From: Pseudomonadota bacterium
GTDB lineage: Bacteria > Pseudomonadota > Gammaproteobacteria > Steroidobacterales > Steroidobacteraceae
DNA: 19,824 nucleotides
Assembly: GCA_021808035.1 (NCBI GenBank)
Contig: JAKBCG010000009.1
Coordinates: 1 to 19,824 of the forward strand
Reading direction: 5' to 3'
Positions 1-6,225 of the stretch are shown here, piece by piece. The first letter of the stretch is position 1. Every line of letters starts with the position of its first letter. The translations under genes and the position numbers were made by a program. Below the pieces are notes generated by a model. The model did not search any database. It was not told where the DNA came from and saw nothing but the letters and a program-made list of their open reading frames with translations.

Positions 1-1
1 G

Positions 2-937
2 ATCTTCGCGGTCCTCGCGCTGCTCGGCGTCGCGAGGGCGTTCCAGATGCCGGCGGCGCAGTCGTTCCTGCCGAACCTGGTGCCAGCCGGGGCGCTGCCG
101 GCCGCGGTCGCGATCGGCTCCTCGACCTCGCAGGTCGCGACGATCGCGGGCCCGAGTCTCGGCGGCGCGGTCTATGCGCTCGCGCAGACGCGGTTCGGCG
201 CGACCGACGGGGCGGGCGCGGTCTATCTCGGCGCCGCCGGATTGCTCGCGCTCTCGCTCGCGATGCTGATGCGGGTTCGACGCCGGGTCGGATCCCGGCG
301 GCAAGGTGCACAGGCGCGAGACCTGCTCGAGGGATTGCGATTTGTCTGGCGGCGCAAACCGGTGCTCGGTGCGCTGTCGCTCGACCTGTTCGCGGTGCTG
401 TTCGGGGGGGCGACCGCGTTGCTGCCGGCGTTCACCCGCGATGTGCTGCACGCCGGGCCCGCGCAGTTCGGCTTGCTGCGCGCCGCGCCAGGACTCGGTG
501 CGGGACTCACCGCGCTGTGGCTCGCGATCAAGCCGATACGGCGGCGCGTCGGTCCGACGATGTTCGCGGGCGTCGCCGTGTTCGGCATCGCGACGGTCGT
601 GTTCGGGCTCACCCATCGATTCGCGATCGCGATGGTCGCGCTGGTGGTGCTCGGCGCGAGCGACATGATCAGCGTGTTCATCCGGCACGTGCTCGTGCAG
701 CTCGCGACGCCGGACGAGATCCGCGGCCGGGTGAGCGCGGTGAATTCGATGTTCATCGGCGCCTCCAACGAGCTCGGCGAATTCGAGTCCGGCCTGACCG
801 CGGCCTGGCTCGGTCTCGTGCCGGCGATCGTCGCCGGCGGGGTCGCGACGCTGGTGGTCGGCGCGTTGTGGAGTGCCTGGCTGTTCCCGCAGCTGCGGCG
901 GCTGCGTTCGTTCGACGAAATCCGCGGCTGGCGCTGA
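2..937 (+). CDS. MFS transporter, 5' end outside window
   Basis: The reading frame is already open at base 2 and ends at TGA 935-937, giving 311 residues that lack the N-terminal part of the protein. The visible part is a chain of hydrophobic helices broken by short basic loops, as in the C-terminal two thirds of a 12-helix major facilitator. The early segment FQMPAAQSFLPNLVP, then IAGPSLGG, and the later DEIRGRVSAVNSMFIGASNELGEF resemble the MFS_3 branch (EntS-like exporters and related putative permeases), in which similar P-x-x-x-x-x-L-P-x-L-V and RGR-V-A/S elements occur. An inner-membrane exporter is likely, but the substrate cannot be read from the sequence. The gene ends 19 bp before the convergent XdhC-type gene and shows no frameshift in the visible portion. 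Confidence 0.85.
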   Translation: MFAVLALLGVARAFQMPAAQSFLPNLVPAGALPAAVAIGSSTSQVATIAGPSLGGAVYALAQTRFGATDGAGAVYLGAAGLLALSLAMLMRVRRRVGSRRQGAQARDLLEGLRFVWRRKPVLGALSLDLFAVLFGGATALLPAFTRDVLHAGPAQFGLLRAAPGLGAGLTALWLAIKPIRRRVGPTMFAGVAVFGIATVVFGLTHRFAIAMVALVVLGASDMISVFIRHVLVQLATPDEIRGRVSAVNSMFIGASNELGEFESGLTAAWLGLVPAIVAGGVATLVVGALWSAWLFPQLRRLRSFDEIRGWR

Positions 938-956
938 GCCGCTCGGGCGCCCGCGG

Positions 957-2069
957 TCAGGCGCCGGGATGCTCGCGCGAACCCGCGCACGCGCGGGCGA
1001 GGCACGCGTGGATTTCGGCGACGATCGACAGCGCGATGCCGGCGGGCGTGCTCGCACCGATCGCGAGGCCGACCGGAGCGTGCAAGCGGTCCGTCAACTG
1101 GTGCGCGTCGTCGCCGAGGCTCGCGAGGATCTTGTCACGCCGGCCCGCCGGACCGAGCAGCCCGACGTACGGAATCACGGTCCCCGCGAGCGCACGCAGG
1201 TACTCGCGATCCGTGTCCAGATGATGAGACATCACCACCGCGGCGTCGAACGGCGGTGCGGCGGCGCCCGTGCGCCGCTCGGCGAGGAAATCCACGATCG
1301 AGCGCAAGTCGGCCGTGCGGACCTCCCGTGCGCGCGGAAAGAATTCCGACTGGGCGTAGTGCGCGCGATGATCGGCGACGGTCACGTCCCAGTCGAGGAA
1401 CGCGAACAGCTCCGCGACCGGGCGCGCATCGGGGCCCGCGCCGAGCAGCAACACCTGCGGCGGCGGTTCGACGGGCAGACGCAGCGCGTCGATTCCCGGT
1501 ACGACGTCCTGATGCAGCTGCGGCGTCGCCGGCGGGCCGGGTACGCCCGCGCGGGCGCCGGCGAGGGTGCGCGCGATCCGCGCGTCGCCGTCCGGGCCGG
1601 CGCCGAACGCGGCGCCGGTGCCCTCGAACAGCCCCGAGCCGAGCGGGATGCCCGGATCGTTCGACTCGACGACCAGCAGCACCGATTCGGCGCGTCGCGC
1701 GCGAAACGCCTCGAGCATGCCGGCGAGCGGTTCCCAGCGCTCGGCGGGGTCGAGCCGCTGCAGCAGGATGTCCATCGTGCCCTCGCAACCCGACCCCAGG
1801 CCGAGGAGGTCCGCGTCGGGACCGGTCTGGTCGTAGCGCACCCGCCGCGGCTTGCCGGTGGTCGCGACCGTGCGGGCGTGACCGGCGAGATCCGTCTCGA
1901 GGCAGCCGCCCGACAGCATGCCCGAGTAGCGCTCGTCGCGGGTGAAGAGCATCTGTGCGCCGCGTTTGGTATAGGTCGATCCGATCGTATCGACGACCGT
2001 GGCCAGCACGAGCGGCTCGGATCGGTCGCGCGCGCGATCGAACAGCGGGATCAGGTGACGGATGTGCAT
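957..2069 (-). CDS. XdhC/CoxI family protein (molybdenum hydroxylase maturation)
   Basis: This is a 370-residue protein of the XdhC/CoxI family. Characterised members (XdhC, PaoD) bind molybdenum cofactor, help its sulfuration, and insert it into xanthine dehydrogenase-type enzymes in the cytoplasm. The N-terminal XdhC_CoxI domain has VLATVVDTIGSTYTKRGAQM (about 21-40), SGGCLE (53-58) and GSGCEG (92-97), the family's conserved cysteine motifs. The C-terminal Rossmann-like XdhC_C domain has LLGAGPDARPVAELF (208-222), VVMSHH (278-283), YVGLLGPAGRRDKI (301-314) and APVGLAIGASTPAGIALSI (331-349). The frame stays open 53 codons further upstream, but that extension is Arg-rich and unlike the family, so I start at ATG 2069. 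No clear Shine-Dalgarno precedes it. No molybdenum hydroxylase subunit lies in the window, so its client enzyme is elsewhere. It is divergent from the P1 peptidase gene, 104 bp away. Confidence 0.9.
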   Translation of the reverse strand: MHIRHLIPLFDRARDRSEPLVLATVVDTIGSTYTKRGAQMLFTRDERYSGMLSGGCLETDLAGHARTVATTGKPRRVRYDQTGPDADLLGLGSGCEGTMDILLQRLDPAERWEPLAGMLEAFRARRAESVLLVVESNDPGIPLGSGLFEGTGAAFGAGPDGDARIARTLAGARAGVPGPPATPQLHQDVVPGIDALRLPVEPPPQVLLLGAGPDARPVAELFAFLDWDVTVADHRAHYAQSEFFPRAREVRTADLRSIVDFLAERRTGAAAPPFDAAVVMSHHLDTDREYLRALAGTVIPYVGLLGPAGRRDKILASLGDDAHQLTDRLHAPVGLAIGASTPAGIALSIVAEIHACLARACAGSREHPGA

Positions 2070-2138
2070 CGCCAGGCGAAGGATACACCGGCCGTGCCGA
2101 GCGCGGATCCGGCGGCGCCTCCGCGGCCGAGCGGGCGG

Positions 2139-2167
2139 TTGCGCGCGCGGGGCATTCTTCGTAGAGT
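2139..2167 (+). promoter_or_regulatory. Candidate sigma70-like promoter, P1 peptidase
   Basis: TTGCGC at 2139-2144 and TAGAGT at 2162-2167 are separated by 17 bp. Only 6 bp separate the -10 hexamer from ATG 2174, so the predicted transcription start falls at or next to the start codon. That would give a leaderless message, in keeping with the lack of a Shine-Dalgarno. The hexamers are imperfect (3 of 6 and 4 of 6 matches), so this is tentative. Confidence 0.3.
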
Positions 2168-2173
2168 CGGACG

Positions 2174-3412
2174 ATGTCCTCGACGCGCGAATCCCGTCAG
2201 CGGCTCGTGGCAATCGGCGTCGCCGCACTGATGGCAGCAGCCGCTGGCGCGTGCGGCGCGGCGGGGGTCGGAACCCCGCCGGCGCGCGCCCTTGGCGTTC
2301 CGTTCTACGGCACGCCCGGCCCCTACGACGCGATCACCGACGTCCCGGGGGTCGAAGTCGGCCAGGTCACGAAGATCCGCGGGTCTGGCGCATTGAAAGT
2401 CGGCGTCGGCCCGGTGCGTACCGGCGTCACCGTCGTGCTGCCCCGGGGCAGGCGCAGCGATGCGCCGGTGAATGCGGGTTTCTTCGACCTGAACGGCAAC
2501 GGCGAGATGACCGGACAGTCCTATCTGCAGGACTTCGGGGTCGCCTACGGGCCGATCGGGATCTCCAACACGAACGCGATCGGCCAGGTGTATGCGGGCA
2601 TCATGCGGTGGACGTCGCACCGCTTCGGCAGCGCGATCTGGCCGGTGGTCTCGGAAACCTGGGACGGCTACCTGAACGACATCGAAGGGTTTCACGTCCA
2701 TGAGCGTGACGCGATCGCCGCGATCGACCGTGCCCACGGCGGGGCCGTCGCGCAGGGCGACGTCGGCGGCGGCACCGGGATGATCTGCTTCGGCTTCAAG
2801 GGCGGGATCGGCACCGCGTCCAGGCTCGTCACGCTGCATGGACGCCGCTATGTCGTCGGCGTGCTCGTCCAGTGCAACACCGGCTTGCGCGACACGCTGC
2901 GAATCGCCGGAGCGCCGGTGGGCCATGCGCTCGCGAACCGGTGGTTGCCCTGCTACGACCCGGCGCTCGCGCCGCCCGGCAAGCGTCCACGCTGTGAGCC
3001 CACTCACGCCGGGGGCCTTCATCGGCCGGATCAAGGCTCGATCGTGATCGTCGTCGGCACCGACGTCCCGTTGTCATCGACGCAATTGAATCGCGTCGCG
3101 CGCCGGGCGTCGATGGGCCTCGCGCGGCTCGGCTCATTCTCCGGGAATGGTTCCGGCGACTTGATCCTGTCGTTCTCGACGTCCGGCGAGGCGAACGATC
3201 CGGACCGGACGCAACCGGTCGTCGAGACCGAGATCGCGAACGGCGACATCGACGGCGTATTCCAGGCGACCGTGCAGGCGACCGAAGAAGCCATCACCAA
3301 TGCGCTGGTCGCGGCGCGAACGATGACCGGGATCGATGGCTACACCGTGTACGGCTTGCCGCACGCCGAGCTCATCCGCCTCCTCGGCGAATACCACCGC
3401 CTCGCGCCGTGA
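2174..3412 (+). CDS. P1 family (DmpA-like) peptidase, exported
   Basis: This 412-residue protein belongs to peptidase family P1 (DmpA/BapA), N-terminal nucleophile aminopeptidases that release N-terminal D-, L- or beta-amino acids from small peptides. These enzymes activate themselves by cutting a Gly-Ser bond, and the new N-terminal Ser is the nucleophile. Here DQGSIVIVVGTDVPL (286-300) gives the predicted cleavage Gly288/Ser289. Other family motifs are YDAITDVPGVEVGQ (51-64), PVNAGFFDLNGNGE (98-111), GPIGISNTNAIGQVY (126-140) and GDVGGGTGM (195-203). Residues 11-35 form an Ala-rich signal peptide. The AGAC at 24-27 is a poor lipobox, so a periplasmic soluble enzyme is more likely than a lipoprotein. 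The ATG at 2174 is chosen because it gives a positive n-region before the hydrophobic stretch. The gene is convergent with the MDR gene, whose stop lies 11 bp beyond. Confidence 0.9.
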   Translation: MSSTRESRQRLVAIGVAALMAAAAGACGAAGVGTPPARALGVPFYGTPGPYDAITDVPGVEVGQVTKIRGSGALKVGVGPVRTGVTVVLPRGRRSDAPVNAGFFDLNGNGEMTGQSYLQDFGVAYGPIGISNTNAIGQVYAGIMRWTSHRFGSAIWPVVSETWDGYLNDIEGFHVHERDAIAAIDRAHGGAVAQGDVGGGTGMICFGFKGGIGTASRLVTLHGRRYVVGVLVQCNTGLRDTLRIAGAPVGHALANRWLPCYDPALAPPGKRPRCEPTHAGGLHRPDQGSIVIVVGTDVPLSSTQLNRVARRASMGLARLGSFSGNGSGDLILSFSTSGEANDPDRTQPVVETEIANGDIDGVFQATVQATEEAITNALVAARTMTGIDGYTVYGLPHAELIRLLGEYHRLAP

Positions 3413-3415
3413 GCG

Positions 3416-3432
3416 GCGCGCACTCAGCGCGC
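3416..3432. terminator. GC stem-loop between convergent genes
   Basis: A perfect 6-bp stem (GCGCGC, loop ACTCA, GCGCGC) covers the end of the MDR gene, 4 bases after the P1 peptidase stop. It could pause or protect transcripts from both directions. No T-tract follows on either strand, so it is not a standard intrinsic terminator, and such stems arise by chance at this GC content. Confidence 0.2.
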
Positions 3433-4527
3433 GGGCGGCACCAATACGATCTTGCCGACGTGGCGCTTCTCGAGGAAGGCGCGCTGCGCATCGACGATCT
3501 GCGATAGCGGATAGCGGGCCGCGACGAGCGGGCGGATCTCGCCGCGCTCGATCGCGGCGACGAGGTTCGGGAACACCTCGGGTTCGAGCACCGTGCAGCC
3601 GAGCAACCGCAGGTCCTTCAGGTACAGCGTTCGCAAGTCGAGATCGACGACCGGGCCGGCGATCGCGCCGGCGGTCGCGTAACGCCCGCCGCGCACGAGC
3701 GCCTCGAGCAGGGACGCGAACGCGGGGCCGCCGACGACGTCGACGACCACGTCGACGGACTCCGGTCCGAGCGCGGCGACCGGATTCACGTCGCGCGCGA
3801 GGGTGCGCGACGCGCCGAGCGCCGCGAGCTCGTCGGACTTCCTGGGATCGGCGACCGCGATCACGGTCGCACCCCGCCGCCGCGCGAGCTGCACGGCCGC
3901 GCTGCCCACGCCCCCCGACGCGCCGGTGACCAGCACGGTGTCCGTGGCGCCGACGCCGGCGCGGGTCAGCATGTTCTCCGCGGCCGAGTAGGCGCATGGG
4001 AACGACGCGAGCTCGGCGTCGTCGAGCGGGCTGTCGATCCGGTGCGCATGCCGCGAGGGGACGCGCGCGAACTCGGCGAACGCGCCATCGCACTCCGAGC
4101 CGAAGTAGATCGCGCCACGCGGATCGCTCGCCGGTGCCGTTCGGAACACGGGCTCGACCAGCACGCGCTCGCCGATCCGCGATGCGGCGACGCCGTTCCC
4201 GACCGCGACGATGCGTCCGCAGGCATCGGCGCCCTGGATCCGCGGGAATTGGAGCGGAGTGCCGGTCCATCCGGAATCCGCCGCGCGCGCGGCGTCCAGG
4301 CCGCGCGCGGCCGCCGCCGGCGTCGTTCCCTCGGTGACCGCCCGCGAGTACCACGCGGTCCGGGTGTTGATGTCGGTGTTGTTCACGCCGGCCGCGCCGA
4401 TCCGGATCAGGACCTCGTCGTCACGCGGCGCGGGCACCGGCACGTCCTCGTGCCACTCGAGCCGGTCGTACCCGCCGTGGCCCGTCAACAGCACGGCGAA
4501 CATCGTCTTCGTCGTTTTCGTCGTCAT
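3424..4527 (-). CDS. Zinc-independent MDR oxidoreductase (quinone reductase-like)
   Basis: This is a 367-residue NAD(P)H-dependent medium-chain dehydrogenase/reductase, probably cytosolic. The GroES-like N-terminal half carries GAAGVNNTDINTR (44-56), IQGADACGRIVAVG (97-110) and SECDGAFAEFARVP (144-157). The nucleotide-binding half carries VLVTGASGGVGSAAVQLA (198-215), with the AxGGVG-type glycine motif of quinone reductase-like members. The four-cysteine lobe of zinc alcohol dehydrogenases is absent, so a zinc-free reductase acting on quinones or enals is likelier than an alcohol dehydrogenase. The substrate is unknown. It is the last gene of the minus-strand run that starts with hrpB and begins 7 bp after the DUF2062 stop. 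An alternative start is the second Met (ATG 4503); the eight extra residues are encoded by a near-repeat of ACGACGAAA. Confidence 0.87.
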   Translation of the reverse strand: MTTKTTKTMFAVLLTGHGGYDRLEWHEDVPVPAPRDDEVLIRIGAAGVNNTDINTRTAWYSRAVTEGTTPAAAARGLDAARAADSGWTGTPLQFPRIQGADACGRIVAVGNGVAASRIGERVLVEPVFRTAPASDPRGAIYFGSECDGAFAEFARVPSRHAHRIDSPLDDAELASFPCAYSAAENMLTRAGVGATDTVLVTGASGGVGSAAVQLARRRGATVIAVADPRKSDELAALGASRTLARDVNPVAALGPESVDVVVDVVGGPAFASLLEALVRGGRYATAGAIAGPVVDLDLRTLYLKDLRLLGCTVLEPEVFPNLVAAIERGEIRPLVAARYPLSQIVDAQRAFLEKRHVGKIVLVPPAR

Positions 4528-4534
4528 CGGCGAA

Positions 4535-5002
4535 TCATGCCACTTTTCCCGCGATCGCGCGTGCGAGGACCGGCGTCAAGAGCCGATACAACGCGAACAC
4601 CGCGACCGGCGCGACCACGAGCCAGGCGAGCGTCGCCTGCAAGGTCGCGACACCGAGCGCGGCGGTGACGTGGCCCGGTCCCGCCGCGAGCAATGCCCTC
4701 CCTGCACTGACCGTCAGCGGCAGGCGTGGCGACCGCGTCAGCCATTCGCCGAGTCGCAGGAACGGCAGCCACAGCAGCCATTGAGTCGGCGCCATCGCGG
4801 CCTGTGCGACCTGGATCGCCGCGAGGTTGAGCCGATACCGCACCGCGATCGCGACGCACAGCACGGTCGACACGCCGAGCACCGGGATGTTGCCGATGAC
4901 CAGTCCGAGCGCGACGCTGAGCGCGAGTTCCCGTGCGCTCACGCCCTGCCGGAGAAGTCTGCGCATCGGCTCGATGCACCGGTCGCGGATCATCCGTCGC
5001 AT
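4535..5002 (-). CDS. DUF2062 inner-membrane protein
   Basis: This small 155-residue hydrophobic protein matches the DUF2062 family. Its signature is an N-terminal basic segment followed by a helix with a GxxIGxxPxxG pattern, seen here as ALGLVIGNIPVLGVST (31-46), then a polar/Asn segment (RYRLNLAAIQVAQAAMAPTQ, 55-74) and further helices at about 110-150. The molecular function of the family is not established, and members often sit beside glycosyltransferase or lipid genes. ATG 5002 is preceded by GGAG with a 5-base spacer. A second in-frame ATG at 4993 would form an ATGA overlap with the VanZ stop, so translational coupling is likely whichever is used. The gene overlaps the upstream vanZ-like gene by 13 bp. 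Confidence 0.85.
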   Translation of the reverse strand: MRRMIRDRCIEPMRRLLRQGVSARELALSVALGLVIGNIPVLGVSTVLCVAIAVRYRLNLAAIQVAQAAMAPTQWLLWLPFLRLGEWLTRSPRLPLTVSAGRALLAAGPGHVTAALGVATLQATLAWLVVAPVAVFALYRLLTPVLARAIAGKVA

Positions 5003-6225
5003 CGCCGCTCCGGCGCCGGTCCGAGTTCAACATCGCCGCCGTCGGCGTACGCTTGATGGCGCCGCGCCGCGGTGAATGCCACCAGCAGCGCGACGACCAG
5101 CAACGGGTTGGTGATCTCCGCGCGGTGGGGCGGGGTCCACAGCCGCGCGAGTTCGACCGCGACGCTCGCGAGGAACGCGAACCAGAACGCGGTCGACGCT
5201 CGGCGCAGCGCGATCGTCAGCGACCAGAGCAACGCGCCCTCGAGGAACAGCGTGTCGAGCAGCGGCCGATAATCCCGCGACGCGAGCAAGGTGCCCGAGA
5301 ACGGAACCCAGTGGAACGCCCCGAGCTCGGCGGTCCGCGGCGTCGGCCACGCGTTCGTCGCGATCATCACCGCGACGCACGCGGCGACCGTGATCCAGGC
5401 GCGCGTGCGGCGCGGCCAGCGCATCGAGAGCAGCGTGAGCGCCGGTACGACGCACCACGCCAGCAGCTCCTCGAGGCTGCGACGCTCATCGCCCAAGAGG
5501 GATTGATCGAGCGCGGTCAGCCCGATCAACGCGGCGAGGATCGGCAGCACCCACGGTCGTCGCCAGATCTGCCGAACGCATTCGGCGATGATCCACCAGG
5601 TGCCGAGCGCGACACACGCGCTCGCCGCGCGCAGCGCGTGCGAGGTCTGCAGCGTCGCGAGCAGGCGACCGAGCGACGCCGCGCGGTGCGCGGGGACGTA
5701 GGGCGCGAAGGCGCCGATCAGCCAGATCGCGAGGAGGCTCGCCGGAACCAGCGGCGGACGCGGATGGCGCAGCCCCCGCAGGGTCCCGCGCTCGCCGATG
5801 CGCAGATACATTGCGGCCGCGATCGCGCCGGCCGACGCGCCGGCGGTGTTCCAGATCCAGTCGTACACGTTCGTCACGCGATGCGGCGTCAGCGATTGAG
5901 TGAGTTCCAGCAGCATCGACAGCGCCGAGCCGAACACGGCCGCGAGCGCGGTGCGACGCTCGCGGCCGGCGCCGCCGAGGCTCAGGCGACAGACGGCACC
6001 GAACGGCAGGTAGAGCAGGAAATTCGCGATCAGGTCGGCCCGGTAATGGATGTGGGCGGTCAGGAGCGCGAGCCGGCGATGCCACTCGGGCGGCGTCGGG
6101 ATCCGGAATTCGAGCGGGTACAGCGAACCCCAGGCGATCAGCAGCGCGACGCCGAGCGCGAGCCAGCGTGCGGTCGAGCGCGGGTCCGGCGCCGTGCGGG
6201 GTCGGCGCGCGACGGGATCGCTCAT
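4990..6225 (-). CDS. VanZ family membrane protein, long form
   Basis: This is a 411-residue polytopic inner-membrane protein. The VanZ domain covers about 22-145 and shows the usual pattern: DLIANFLLYLPFGAVCRL (64-81), LELTQSLTPHR (106-116), then VTNVYDWIWNTAGASAG (117-133). VanZ itself gives low-level teicoplanin resistance, but most members have no defined role, and cell-envelope physiology is all that can be inferred. The protein is far longer than a single VanZ domain (about 130-200 residues). The second half adds more helices and contains AVELARLWTPPHRAEITN (356-373), which looks like a worn copy of the E-x-x-Q-x-x-x-P-x-R motif. Its ATG at 6225 overlaps the hrpB stop as ATGA with no Shine-Dalgarno of its own, so coupled translation is likely. 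Confidence 0.85.
   Translation of the reverse strand: MSDPVARRPRTAPDPRSTARWLALGVALLIAWGSLYPLEFRIPTPPEWHRRLALLTAHIHYRADLIANFLLYLPFGAVCRLSLGGAGRERRTALAAVFGSALSMLLELTQSLTPHRVTNVYDWIWNTAGASAGAIAAAMYLRIGERGTLRGLRHPRPPLVPASLLAIWLIGAFAPYVPAHRAASLGRLLATLQTSHALRAASACVALGTWWIIAECVRQIWRRPWVLPILAALIGLTALDQSLLGDERRSLEELLAWCVVPALTLLSMRWPRRTRAWITVAACVAVMIATNAWPTPRTAELGAFHWVPFSGTLLASRDYRPLLDTLFLEGALLWSLTIALRRASTAFWFAFLASVAVELARLWTPPHRAEITNPLLVVALLVAFTAARRHQAYADGGDVELGPAPERRCDG

Noticed and set aside
2070..2228. N-terminal extension of the XdhC-type protein by 53 residues
   Set aside because: Arg-rich, unlike family members, and it would run through the divergent intergenic region and into the P1 peptidase start.
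2711..2718. GCGATCGC words scattered in the window, as in cyanobacterial HIP1 repeats
   Set aside because: They fall inside codons (often Ala-Ile-Ala or Arg-Asp-Arg frames) in a genome rich in GCG/ATC/GCC. I could not show an excess over expectation.
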